Shown piece by piece: positions 9,044 to 17,276 of a DNA stretch of 64,000 nucleotides. Below the pieces are notes generated by a model that searched no databases, had not been told where the DNA came from, and saw nothing but the letters and a program-made list of their open reading frames with translations. Origin of the DNA: Marinobacter alexandrii (GTDB taxonomy: Bacteria; Pseudomonadota; Gammaproteobacteria; Pseudomonadales; Oleiphilaceae); NCBI RefSeq assembly GCF_005871205.1, contig NZ_SWKM01000011.1, positions 930,001-994,000 on the forward strand, written 5' to 3'. Numbering within the stretch: position 1 is the first letter of the stretch; each line of letters begins with the position of its first letter. A program made the position numbers and the translations under genes.

Positions 9044-9772
9044 TCAGGCCTGCATCAGGTGGTACAGGGCGGTATTGGCGAAGGCGCGGGTGGCCTCCGG
9101 CGATGACGTCTTGCAAGGATCTGCGTCGTTAACCGGCGCGGCCTTGAAGAGCTGATACCGCAGAGGGTGGCTCGGATACTCCGAGGCCGGATGCATCGGG
9201 TGCGGGCAGGTGTGCAGGACCACAATGGTGTCCATCTCGAATCGCAGATCGACAGTGGCGCCGGCGTGGGAATGGCCATTGGCGAAGGCCATATTGCCGT
9301 CGTCGTCGGTTTTGGCCTTGCTGAACCAGTTCAGATTGGCGGTCAGGTCTTTCTTGCCCAGACCGTACTTGGCCAGTTCGTTCAGGAAGCTGGAGAAGCC
9401 ATCGCGGTGATAGTGGTTGTGGGCGTCCTGATAGGTCTTCCGGCCCCAGCGTTGTTGCACCAGGTCGGCGTTGCAGGTGCCGCTGACCGTGTCGTGCCAA
9501 CCCAGATCGTCGCGGATAATGGAGGCAAACACCCGGCCCATATCGGAGAGCAGCACGTGGCCTTTGGTCAGCAGAAAAGTGTGCTGGTTTTTCAGGGTGT
9601 CCGGCATGTTGTAACGCTCGAGGGGGTTCTCGGGGTTGTACATCAACATGCCAACGTTGGCCCCGCCGGTTTCATCGATCAGGCGCAGCACGTGGCCGCG
9701 GCGCATGACAAAGGACCAGTGGGACCCGCCGGGAATCAGATCGTCGTAGAGGGGGGCTGCGGTTTGCAACAT
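9044..9772 (-). CDS. DUF1989 urea-carboxylase-associated protein 1; probable carboxyguanidine deiminase subunit (CgdA-like)
   Basis: First gene of the guanidine operon, 242 residues from the ATG at 9772 (a GTG at 9784 is an alternative; AGGTGG lies 9 nt before the ATG). It shares the fold and motifs of its neighbour: [14 protein letters not shown] and [15 protein letters not shown], again with likely metal-binding Cys/His. With the next gene product it probably forms the heteromeric deiminase that acts after guanidine carboxylation. The leader of about 70 nt between riboswitch and start could hold the expression platform. Confidence 0.83.
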   Translation of the reverse strand: MLQTAAPLYDDLIPGGSHWSFVMRRGHVLRLIDETGGANVGMLMYNPENPLERYNMPDTLKNQHTFLLTKGHVLLSDMGRVFASIIRDDLGWHDTVSGTCNADLVQQRWGRKTYQDAHNHYHRDGFSSFLNELAKYGLGKKDLTANLNWFSKAKTDDDGNMAFANGHSHAGATVDLRFEMDTIVVLHTCPHPMHPASEYPSHPLRYQLFKAAPVNDADPCKTSSPEATRAFANTALYHLMQA

Positions 9773-9839
9773 AACCTTTTCCACCTTTTCCAGTTGGCTG
9801 GGAGTGTTTAAAAAACACGAGAGACGTCAGTAACTGATC

Positions 9840-9957
9840 GATCCTCCCGGGCTTTTGTCCCGCCGTGTAGCCTTGGAAAAGGCCGTCAACTCTCGGACCA
9901 GTCACCCGCATTTCCTTATTCTGGAAACACCGGCCGGAACCCTAGTTGACCATTTGT
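9840..9957 (-). ncRNA. Guanidine-I (ykkC) riboswitch heading the guanidine carboxylase operon
   Basis: On the minus strand the blocks ACTAGGGTTCCGG (9946-9934), CTGGTCCGAGAG (9901-9890), ACACGGCG (9868-9861) and AAAAGCCCGGGAGGA follow each other as in the ykkC-yxkD consensus. Guanidine binding stabilises the aptamer and turns downstream genes on. The downstream CGTGTTTTTTAAACAC segment (about 9808-9823) may belong to the expression platform, but I could not settle whether control is by termination or translation. Confidence 0.95.
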
Positions 9958-10015
9958 CAGATTGTGGCGCTTTGATTGTGGTTTCAGATACCAACGTCTC
10001 GCTGCGTACCAGACA

Positions 10016-10035
10016 CTCAACAACATCCATGCCAA
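10016..10035 (-). promoter_or_regulatory. Sigma-54-like promoter upstream of the second riboswitch
   Basis: The minus strand reads TTGGCATGGATGTTGTTGA, matching YTGGCACG-N4-TTGCW with about two mismatches while keeping the GG of the -24 block. It lies about 70 nt before the riboswitch, similar to the arrangement at 173-188. Confidence 0.4.
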
Positions 10036-10208
10036 TTGACTTAATGCTTTGATTTTATAGTAATATTGTATTTTTTACCCGGAGTTAGACGGTTTTTGGA
10101 GGGAGGTGGTGCTCCAATTCGGTGCGATAAGCGTGCCCGAATGCATCGTTTTGGTGAGTGACTGGTTGGGCGGCTCGCCCGACCAGATTGGAATGGAAAG
10201 TTCAGTGT

Positions 10209-10376
10209 TTAGCCCAGTTGCCTGTCGCGAATAATTTCGGACAACGACACCGCGCCATCCCGGACATCATGGAACGCACTGGATGCCTGTTCCACCTGGC
10301 CGGCACCCGACTCGGCGTGCTGTTGCACCTGATCCATCTGGTTAGTCATCTGGCCGGTGAGGTCGAAAACCGGGGA
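10209..10376 (-). pseudogene. Possible C-terminal remnant of a methyl-accepting chemotaxis protein
   Basis: The frame ends in peptides such as QHAESGAGQVEQASSAF and DVRDGAVSLSEIIRD, which resemble the heptad helix after the signalling hairpin of chemoreceptors. Only about 55 residues remain, with no signalling tip, HAMP or membrane segments and no good start. It may be a decayed gene end, or a chance similarity. It sits between the guanidine operon and an unrelated plus-strand gene. Confidence 0.3.
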
Positions 10377-10515
10377 TAGCATCATAATTCGATTAACGGG
10401 TCTGTGGTTTTCTGTCCGTCCCCAGTCCATTTCGCGCCACGGAATACGGCCGGGTTGGCAGGGTGCGGCAGAGTCTTTAACATCCAGAGCTCATTTTCCT
10501 GATACGGACGCGCTC

Positions 10516-10890
10516 ATGAAGTTTCCTGTGGTTACTGTCACGCTGGTCACAGCGGCACTGATTTACGTGGTCTGGGACCAGTCACAGGAAAAGCCGGGGC
10601 CGGTTGACCCAAGCCGGTTTACCAATCTGGCGGCCAATCCAGCAGAGCGTGGCACGGTGGTGGACTGGGCTGTCGATCAGGTTCCGCAGCTGTGCGAAGA
10701 CGCCTTCGACGCTGCCGTTGGCTCCGACGCCCACACCGACTGCGTGAAACGCAGTGAGAAGCGAGAGCCCGCCTGCCGCCGAGCCATGGCGGACAGGTTC
10801 CCCGGTATGGTCACCTCTGAGCCGGTGTTTCGAGACCTCGCCATCTCGGCGATGAATTGCCTCGTACCGCAGTCTGCTAGACTTCAATGA
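10516..10890 (+). CDS. Hypothetical membrane-anchored or exported small protein
   Basis: A 124-residue protein of unknown function. The start MKFPVVTVTLVTAALIYVVW is one hydrophobic segment that could be a signal anchor or uncleaved signal peptide, followed by a soluble part with four cysteines (in PQLCEDAF, TDCVKRSE, PACRRAM and MNCLVP), consistent with disulfides in the periplasm. The frame stays open upstream to 10357, but that part lacks the hydrophobic start. It is followed 42 bp later by another unknown gene. Confidence 0.6.
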   Translation: MKFPVVTVTLVTAALIYVVWDQSQEKPGPVDPSRFTNLAANPAERGTVVDWAVDQVPQLCEDAFDAAVGSDAHTDCVKRSEKREPACRRAMADRFPGMVTSEPVFRDLAISAMNCLVPQSARLQ

Positions 10891-10932
10891 CCGTCTTACT
10901 CACTCCATTCAGCCGATTCCAGGCCAGCCCCA

Positions 10933-11256
10933 ATGTCTGAAGATCCCCTGAAAGCATTATCCGATATGGCCAGCGACGCCCATGCGCGCATCCAGGCGGT
11001 CCACGAACACATCAATCCGGTGGTAGAAGTGCGCCGCGGCATGCGTGATGCCGGCATACCGGCCGATGTCATGACCATTGACTGCCTGCGCACCCGCCGG
11101 CGGATCACCCTGATTCTCCATGACGAGCAGCCGGGTGCCTTGCTGTACCAGTTCGTGACCATTGAGGATGAGGTGGGAGACAGTTTCCAAAGTATGGCCC
11201 TGGCCGATGTAACGGTTCAGACACTGGTTGACTGGATTCAGGACTACTTCGACTGA
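10933..11256 (+). CDS. Hypothetical cytoplasmic protein
   Basis: A 107-residue protein without signal peptide or membrane segment. It has an amphipathic N-terminal part (LSDMASDAHARIQAVHEHIN) and an alpha/beta C-terminal half ending in VDWIQDYFD. I do not recognise a family. It is the second of four plus-strand genes (10516-13131) with short gaps, which may form one transcript. Confidence 0.65.
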   Translation: MSEDPLKALSDMASDAHARIQAVHEHINPVVEVRRGMRDAGIPADVMTIDCLRTRRRITLILHDEQPGALLYQFVTIEDEVGDSFQSMALADVTVQTLVDWIQDYFD

Positions 11257-11286
11257 CAGCGGCTCGGCCGTAAAGGATGCAATGCC

Positions 11287-12414
11287 ATGGCGACAGTGGA
11301 CGTTTCCATTCTGTGGGGTTTGGCGTTAGCTACGATCGTTGTGGCATTGGCTACTCTGTTACCGATGCTGCGCCACCCGCACTGGGTCTTTCGGGGCCTG
11401 GATTTTCCACGCCTGCAATTGGCTGTGGTTGCGTTGGTGCTTCTCCTGCTCCAGCTTGCCTTGCTGGATATGAACCACCCCTTTAGTTGGTTTTTAGTTA
11501 CCGCAACAGGGCTCAGTCTGGGGGTTCAGTTGTGGTGGATTCTGCCCTATACCGTGCTCTGGCCCCGAGAGGTGAAAGCGGCCCGCCATGGCGATCCGGA
11601 GCGCACGCTCACAATTTTGACCTCCAACGTGCTGACACCAAATCGCAATGTCGGCGCACTGATCAGCCTTGTGGAGAAGCACCAGCCGGATGTCCTGGTA
11701 ACCCTGGAGTCGGATCGGTGGTGGGGGGATCAGCTGGCGGTGCTGAAATCTCGAATGCCTTATGTCATCGAGTGCCCGCTGGATAACCTCTACGGCATGC
11801 ACGTGTTCTCACGTCTGCCGCTGGTCGAGGCGGAATGCCGCTTCCTGATCGAAGACGATGTGCCATCCATGCACGCTCTGGTGGAGCTGCGTTCCGGCGA
11901 GCGGGTCCGGATTCATTTCCTGCATCCGGCACCGCCAAGTCCCACCGAAAATCCGGAATCGGCAGAGCGGGACGCGGAACTGGTGATTGTCGGTCGCAGT
12001 GTTGCCGACACTGACGAGCCGGTCATTGTCACCGGTGATCTCAACGACGTCGCCTGGTCGCCAACCACACGCCTGTTTCGCAAGGTCAGTGGTCTGCTGG
12101 ATCCGCGCGTGGGGCGCGGACTCCATAGCACCTTTCATGCGGACTATCCGCTGCTGCGCTGGCCCCTGGATCATCTGTTCCACAGCGAGCACTTCACCCT
12201 GGTGTCGATCCAGCGCCTGCCGTCCATCGGGTCTGATCATTTCCCATTACTCACCAGCCTGCGCTATGCGCCAGTGCGGGGCCAGGACCAGGAGCCGCTG
12301 CAAGGCAACCAGGAGGATGACCAATGGGCGAAGGAGCTGGCCCGGGAGCAAGGTGCCAGCAAACATGACGTGCCGGAACCCGGGCAAGGAACCGAAGAGA
12401 CCAATCGCGAATAA
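11287..12414 (+). CDS. Membrane-anchored endonuclease/exonuclease/phosphatase (EEP) family protein
   Basis: The 375-residue protein begins with about three hydrophobic segments (residues about 5-100), then carries an EEP domain. Visible catalytic-type motifs are LTSNVL near residue 115, LVTLESD (metal-binding Glu), GDLNDV (Asp-x-Asn) and the final GSDHFPLL (Asp-His). This arrangement resembles YafD-like proteins. EEP enzymes cleave phosphodiester bonds with Mg2+; the substrate could be nucleic acid, lipid or phosphosugar. The polar C-terminal tail is rich in Glu/Gln. It is separated from the next gene by 12 bp. Confidence 0.8.
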   Translation: MATVDVSILWGLALATIVVALATLLPMLRHPHWVFRGLDFPRLQLAVVALVLLLLQLALLDMNHPFSWFLVTATGLSLGVQLWWILPYTVLWPREVKAARHGDPERTLTILTSNVLTPNRNVGALISLVEKHQPDVLVTLESDRWWGDQLAVLKSRMPYVIECPLDNLYGMHVFSRLPLVEAECRFLIEDDVPSMHALVELRSGERVRIHFLHPAPPSPTENPESAERDAELVIVGRSVADTDEPVIVTGDLNDVAWSPTTRLFRKVSGLLDPRVGRGLHSTFHADYPLLRWPLDHLFHSEHFTLVSIQRLPSIGSDHFPLLTSLRYAPVRGQDQEPLQGNQEDDQWAKELAREQGASKHDVPEPGQGTEETNRE

Positions 12415-12426
12415 GGAGCACCGGAT

Positions 12427-13131
12427 ATGGACTGGCTATCGCAGCATCACGACAGCCTGACTGCACTCACCTCCATTGGAACCCTGCTGATCTGGCTGGT
12501 CTATGCTCAGCTTCTGTACAAGGGATACAGGCGTCAGCGCCGGCCCAGGCTGATCATTAATCGCGGAAAACGGAAGGACATCAACGCGCTCTGCATCATC
12601 AGCAACATGAGCGCGGAGCCTGTGTTCATTGAATACATCGTCGCCGAGCTGGAAACCTCTCTTGGCAGTATTGTCATGGATGTCACGGATTTCGAGCGGG
12701 GCTATGATGACCGAGGCGAAGGCGATGAACAGGGCGAGCCAGACAAGATACCTGAGCGGGTGCGCGACAATACCCGGCAGGGCCCCTTGCAGCCGGGTGA
12801 TTTCCTGCACATCGGGACATTTCAGAATATTGTTCGGCGGATGGCGAGGCAAGCCAAGATCGAAATGCAGGGTTTTCGTCCCGCCGGTGACCTTGAATTC
12901 GAGCGGCTGACCGTTCAACTGATCGGGATCTATGGCCCGGAAGATCTGCCCATCGGGGCAGAGCGCAGCTTCACTCTGCACGCCAACGGCGAGCAGTGCG
13001 ACCTGGCACCACAGACCTGGGACACCAGACACAAGAACTCCCGCAGACAAAGGCACAGGCTGCGCGCGAAGCTGGAGCAACTCAACCGGTCGCCGTTCAC
13101 GGTATCCCCAACGTTACAGGAATCTAATTGA
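12427..13131 (+). CDS. Hypothetical protein with one N-terminal membrane segment
   Basis: A 234-residue protein with a single transmembrane helix (about residues 13-33, ending in a basic KGYRRQRRPR stretch that suggests the rest stays in the cytoplasm). The remainder looks like a beta-rich domain followed by an Arg/Lys-rich tail (RRQRHRLRAKLEQL). No family recognised. It starts 12 bp after the EEP gene and is probably cotranscribed with it. Confidence 0.6.
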   Translation: MDWLSQHHDSLTALTSIGTLLIWLVYAQLLYKGYRRQRRPRLIINRGKRKDINALCIISNMSAEPVFIEYIVAELETSLGSIVMDVTDFERGYDDRGEGDEQGEPDKIPERVRDNTRQGPLQPGDFLHIGTFQNIVRRMARQAKIEMQGFRPAGDLEFERLTVQLIGIYGPEDLPIGAERSFTLHANGEQCDLAPQTWDTRHKNSRRQRHRLRAKLEQLNRSPFTVSPTLQESN

Positions 13132-13276
13132 GCACAGCCGAAATGGCAATTTTAGCCCCCAGCTTGTGTGCTACGCTTATTTTTCAGCGCCAGCGGAATG
13201 ACAGGCACTGAAGTGACTGTCGTGCTGTTAGGTGTGTACGATGATCGCAAGAACCAATGGTTAAGGAGGCCTCACA

Positions 13277-13600
13277 ATGGAAGCGAAATCCAGTCAGGAC
13301 GAATACAACCAGGTTAAGAAAGATCTGCAGCAGCTGCGTGAAGATTTGGCGACTCTCACCAAGACAGTATCCGACAGCCAGAAGAGCAACATCAGCAGTC
13401 TCCGGGACGAGATCCGGCGGGAAAGTCGAGAGGCGTTTGATCAGGTCCGGCAAAAAGGCAACGACGCCTTCAATCGGGCCCGGGATGCCGGAGATAAAGC
13501 GGTACACGACGTTGAGCACAAGATTGAAGAACGTCCGTTCCTGAGCGTTGTCCTCATGTTTCTGGCCGGGGTTCTGGTTGGCAAGTTGCTTGATCGCTAA
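13277..13600 (+). CDS. DUF883 (ElaB/YqjD-like) membrane-anchored protein
   Basis: A 107-residue protein with a long charged coiled-coil helix (KKDLQQLREDLATLTKTV and onward) and a C-terminal membrane anchor (PFLSVVLMFLAGVLVGKLL), the standard layout of ElaB/YqjD proteins. E. coli YqjD and ElaB are stationary-phase proteins that tether ribosomes to the inner membrane. A GGAGG-containing ribosome site precedes the ATG. It forms a pair with the next gene, as yqjD and yqjE do in enterobacteria. Confidence 0.88.
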   Translation: MEAKSSQDEYNQVKKDLQQLREDLATLTKTVSDSQKSNISSLRDEIRRESREAFDQVRQKGNDAFNRARDAGDKAVHDVEHKIEERPFLSVVLMFLAGVLVGKLLDR

Positions 13601-13602
13601 CC

Positions 13603-14151
13603 ATGCTTGACTCCGCCCAAGCCAAATTGCAGGGCGCCGTACGCAAGGCGATTGCCGCGCTGACAGCATTCCTGCTGTCGATGGTATTGCTGACGGCCCT
13701 GCTCATCACCGGGTTTTACCTGTTGATTCAGGCCGCCATCCTGGCGCTGTCGCCAGTCATTGGCGAAGCGGCCGCTATGGCCTCGGTCGGAGTCTTGTGC
13801 ATGTTGTTGCTGGGGGTGTTCTTCTGGCGTATGACCAGCACCCCCGGTGCCTCCGGGAAAAAGGAAGGCACGGGCTCGCGCGGCGAATCCTCAGTTGAGG
13901 CCTTGCGGGGGTTGATCCGCAATAACCCTCTGGAGGCGGCACTGACGGCCTTTGCCGTTGGTGTTGCCCAGCAAGGCGACCCACGGCTCCGGTCCCTTTT
14001 AATGAAGGGCGGCATGGAGCTGATGAAAGAAGCGGAAGCCGATGCACACTCTCAGCCCGACCCAGAATCCCAGCCCGAGTCAGCAACCGAAGATGCGGCG
14101 GCCACTGCACCCGGCAAGGCCGATCAGGAATCTGGTTCTACCCTCCGATAA
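13603..14151 (+). CDS. YqjE-like phage-holin-family membrane protein
   Basis: The 182-residue protein has two hydrophobic segments (about residues 18-40 and 45-70) in its first half, then a polar Glu/Ser/Pro-rich C-terminus. This matches the 'phage holin family' entry that includes YqjE. No phage genes lie nearby and the DUF883 gene is 2 bp upstream, so the holin name is a family label and not evidence of a prophage. The role is probably envelope- or stress-related. Confidence 0.75.
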   Translation: MLDSAQAKLQGAVRKAIAALTAFLLSMVLLTALLITGFYLLIQAAILALSPVIGEAAAMASVGVLCMLLLGVFFWRMTSTPGASGKKEGTGSRGESSVEALRGLIRNNPLEAALTAFAVGVAQQGDPRLRSLLMKGGMELMKEAEADAHSQPDPESQPESATEDAAATAPGKADQESGSTLR

Positions 14152-14290
14152 ATAGCCTCCAGCAAGCTGTAAGTGCCGAAGGCCACTAGCCCACGTACCG
14201 CCAGGCCGAATCGGCAGATCGGATAGGCCCAAGCCTGCACCAGCGATGGCATTTCCGGTCGCTTTAGTCATAGAGCTCCTCTGGGCCGAG

Positions 14291-15463
14291 TTATTTACCC
14301 AGCAATTCGCCAATTGCGCGTAGATTGACAACGTGATCACACAGGGACTTGGTGATCATCAGAATCGGGGTGGCCACAATCAGACCAATGGGGCCCCAAA
14401 GCCAGCCCCAGAACAGCAAGCCGATAAAGATGGCGACCGCGTTAAGACTGGAAATGTAACTGGTCAGCCAGGGGGTAAGCAGGTTGCCCTGAATGCTGGT
14501 AATCAGCAGTGACGTGCCTGCGATAATGATGGCGTTATCTAACGCACCAAACTGGATGAATCCGGCCACACCGGTGCCAATGAATACCAGGAACGGTCCT
14601 AAGTAGGGTACCCCGCTGGCGATACCGGCCACCACACCCCACAGGGCAGCCTGTTCGACGCCCAGGCCAAGGAACGCCAGCCAGGTCAGAACCCCAACAA
14701 ACAGAGCACCGATCACCATCACGAACAGGAATCGGCGGATCTGGTGGTGCAGGTCATCCATGATTCTGGCCGCCTTGCGCATACGGCCAAATGAGGGACC
14801 CGATATCCGCACCACCTTGCGCCGGTACAGTGACCCCACAGCGAGCAGAAAATACACTAGCAGCAGCACCGAGAAGAATTGTGAGATAAGTATCAGGGCA
14901 GCAGGGGAGCCCTTGATGATGTAGGCCTGGATATCGGTGGGCTTTTCCACGATCCGCACCGGCGTGATGCCGGGCTGTGCAGATGCGGCACCCTGTTGGT
15001 TCTCGGCGGCGGTTTCCTCTATCTCCTTGGCTGCGGTTTGCGCCTTCTCCATGATGCTTTCTTCGGTGTCCCGGTTCCGAGCCTCTTTTCGCTGGAACTC
15101 CTTAATGGCCATCGGGATTTTATCCAGCATGGCCATGGTTTCCTGCTTCAGAGGAGCGCCTGCGGCAGCTCCAATGGCTATGAGTATGGTCATGACGAGG
15201 GCTGCACCCAGGGGCCGGGGAATCCGGATGCGGTCGAGCACCGACACCAGCGGATCCAGGGCGTAACTGATCAGTACGGCAACGACCAGTGGCAGCAGCA
15301 CCGGTTGGGCCCAGTCGATGAAATAGAGCGTGGCAATGCCAGCGAGAACGATCAGTGCCATGCTGCGAACACTGATCGCGTCAATTAATGCGACCTGTGC
15401 CGGGCTATCTTCGTTTTTCTCCAACTCGTCTCGGGTCTTAACCCTGTTGTTTCTTCGAGTCAT
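14291..15463 (-). CDS. AI-2E family transporter (PerM/YdiK-like)
   Basis: A 390-residue membrane protein of the AI-2E transporter family (PF01594). The start at 15463 is preceded by AAAGGG; a further in-frame ATG at 15484 is less well placed. Hydrophobic segments occupy about residues 36-95, a hydrophilic insert with Glu/Ala-rich helix follows, and several helices fill the C-terminal half, including GVPYLGPFLVFIGTGVAGF. Members export small molecules or act as Na+/H+ antiporters; AI-2 export itself is shown for few. It is convergent with the YqjE-like gene. Confidence 0.85.
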   Translation of the reverse strand: MTRRNNRVKTRDELEKNEDSPAQVALIDAISVRSMALIVLAGIATLYFIDWAQPVLLPLVVAVLISYALDPLVSVLDRIRIPRPLGAALVMTILIAIGAAAGAPLKQETMAMLDKIPMAIKEFQRKEARNRDTEESIMEKAQTAAKEIEETAAENQQGAASAQPGITPVRIVEKPTDIQAYIIKGSPAALILISQFFSVLLLVYFLLAVGSLYRRKVVRISGPSFGRMRKAARIMDDLHHQIRRFLFVMVIGALFVGVLTWLAFLGLGVEQAALWGVVAGIASGVPYLGPFLVFIGTGVAGFIQFGALDNAIIIAGTSLLITSIQGNLLTPWLTSYISSLNAVAIFIGLLFWGWLWGPIGLIVATPILMITKSLCDHVVNLRAIGELLGK

Positions 15464-15730
15464 TATTGAGCCCTTTCGCTGCATGCGGTGTTGATGAGTT
15501 TAGCGTGCTTTGAAAAGAGTGAGCATGTTAGTGATGGCTTCGGCAGGCCTCAAGATCGCTCTCTCGGTAATTGCCAAAAATGTACAATGATTAATTGGCG
15601 GGCGGTGTTCTTTCGCATCCGCGCTTGTGTGCGGCGAAGGTCGCTTGAAGCTGTCTTTATTGGCGGAGATACGTGATAGGCTCAGTCGCACATACATTCC
15701 TATCCAATGTCGTGGAGTAACAAGAAGATC

Positions 15731-16114
15731 ATGAGCAGCGATCCGTTAGAACAAGTTCTCGAAATGAATGGTGAAGAACGCTACGACTACTTCTTGAATG
15801 AAGTGCTTGAAGAACGTGAGATCTGGATTCTGGTCAATGGTGACAACCACTTCCTGAAGCTGGAGTCAGAAGACGAGGGCGTGGCGTATTTGCCGGTTTG
15901 GCCCAGCGCGGTATTTGCCGCAGCGTATGGCAACGATTCCGATGACCTGTCGCCCAAAAGCATTTCCCTTCCTGACTTCTTCAAGAAGTGGGTGCCCGGC
16001 CTGACCAAAGATGGCTTGGAAATCGGGGTTTTTCCGGGTGCTGATGACACCCTTTGGATCACCGAGGCTGAAGAGCTGAAGCGTGACCTTCAGGACGAGT
16101 TGTCGAACTTCTAA
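15731..16114 (+). CDS. DUF2750 domain protein
   Basis: The 127-residue soluble protein (from the ATG at 15731; an earlier ATG lies at 15707) has the DUF2750 pattern: NGEERYDYFLNEVLEEREIW near the start, VAYLPVWPSAVFAAAY in the middle and acidic residues at the end. The domain resembles immunity/SUKH-like regulatory folds in size, but its function is unknown. It stands alone, 45 bp before a metallopeptidase gene. Confidence 0.75.
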   Translation: MSSDPLEQVLEMNGEERYDYFLNEVLEEREIWILVNGDNHFLKLESEDEGVAYLPVWPSAVFAAAYGNDSDDLSPKSISLPDFFKKWVPGLTKDGLEIGVFPGADDTLWITEAEELKRDLQDELSNF

Positions 16115-16159
16115 AGCCGCCTACACTGGGAGCAGTCCCTATTCAGGAGTAATGGCAGC

Positions 16160-17125
16160 ATGCTGGTTTTCTCCAATCCCGTGGGCTCCGGCTCACTCTG
16201 GTTCGATAATCTGGCCACGGCCGAGGGTACGCCCGTCGGCTACGATCCCCAGGCCAGGGCCTTCCTGCCGGTACGGCCATTCTGTGCGAACCGGGAGGTC
16301 ATCGGCTGCAACTGGATTGCGCCGGAAGAGGGCGCCTTTTGTCGCTCCTGTGCCATGACAGCGCTGGCGCCGGATCCGAGTATCCCCAACGCCATGCATA
16401 ACTGGGCCGAAACCGAAGCCGCCAAACGCTGGGTGCTCGACAACCTGGGCCGCTGGCATTGGTTTCGCCCGGAAGATCCGGGAACCCGCCCGGTTTTCCA
16501 CATGCTGGCCGAAGGCCTGACACCAGTCGCCATGGGCCATGCCAATGGCGTGGTTACCATCGGCGTAGCCGAGGCGGACCCGGTGGTGCGAACCAGCCGA
16601 AGAGAGGCTCTGCAGGAACCCTACCGGACTATGGTTGGCCACATGCGCCATGAGATCGCGCACATGCTCTGGTGGCGGCTCAGTCTTCGGGAGGATTTTC
16701 TCGAGGCCTTTCGCGAGGAGTTTGGCGACGAACGCGCGGACTATACCGCGGCACTCCAGCGTCACTATTACGATGGACCACCGCCAGACTGGCGGACGTC
16801 TTATCTTACGTCGTATGCCTCTGCTCATCCGCATGAAGACTGGGCTGAAACCGCTGCGCATCTGCTTCACCTCACGGACATTACCGACAGTGCTGTTGCC
16901 TCCGGCCTGTCATCCGAGGAAATGCCCGCGTCCCAGTGGGACCCGTATTCGGAACCAGACACTGCGCGCTTGATCAACGTGGCTGCGTCTCTGGCCATTC
17001 GCGTTAATCACATCAATCGCTCCATGGGTTTGTCGGACCTGTATCCCTTCGTTCTGTCGCAAGCGGCCCAACGAAAACTGGCGTTTGTGCACAACTGGTT
17101 ACGACGAGGCGCCCAGGGACGCTGA
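16160..17125 (+). CDS. Putative zinc-binding metallopeptidase with N-terminal zinc ribbon
   Basis: A 321-residue cytoplasmic protein. Cys42, Cys50, Cys61 and Cys64 form a zinc-ribbon-like set, and HEIAH (residues 164-168) is an HExxH zinc protease motif within HMRHEIAHMLWW, with a later HPHEDWAET that can supply the third ligand. This is the pattern of the 'putative zinc-binding metallopeptidase' family (PF15887-like). Substrates are unknown. CAGGAGT precedes the ATG. Confidence 0.85.
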   Translation: MLVFSNPVGSGSLWFDNLATAEGTPVGYDPQARAFLPVRPFCANREVIGCNWIAPEEGAFCRSCAMTALAPDPSIPNAMHNWAETEAAKRWVLDNLGRWHWFRPEDPGTRPVFHMLAEGLTPVAMGHANGVVTIGVAEADPVVRTSRREALQEPYRTMVGHMRHEIAHMLWWRLSLREDFLEAFREEFGDERADYTAALQRHYYDGPPPDWRTSYLTSYASAHPHEDWAETAAHLLHLTDITDSAVASGLSSEEMPASQWDPYSEPDTARLINVAASLAIRVNHINRSMGLSDLYPFVLSQAAQRKLAFVHNWLRRGAQGR

Positions 17126-17276
17126 TATGTGGACAAGAACTTGCCCACAAAATCTGTGGATAACTTTGTTGGCAACGCAAGGACAGGTGCTTTGAAGCGC
17201 CTGGTACCAGGCGTTCCCGAAATGTGACCGTTAATTGACCGGTGTTGGCAAAGCTGCCGGCCACTCTGGTTTTGCG

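Larger units (their letters stand above)
9773..10515. other. Gene-poor stretch with riboswitch, promoter and a degraded coding remnant
   Basis: This 743-bp gap holds the guanidine riboswitch (9840-9957), a sigma-54-like site (10016-10035), an AT-rich segment near 10035-10080 and a possible chemoreceptor fragment (10209-10376). I see no complete gene in it. Confidence 0.7.

Noticed and set aside
10357-10515. N-terminal extension of the small protein gene at 10516
   Set aside because: The extension covers the remnant region and hides the hydrophobic start MKFPVVTVTL that suits an exported protein.
13603-14151. Phage holin gene as sign of a prophage
   Set aside because: It is paired with a DUF883 gene as yqjD-yqjE are, and no other phage genes are nearby.
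15488-15700. Short frames on both strands between the AI-2E transporter and the DUF2750 gene
   Set aside because: No ribosome sites, no recognisable protein pattern; they overlap each other antisense.
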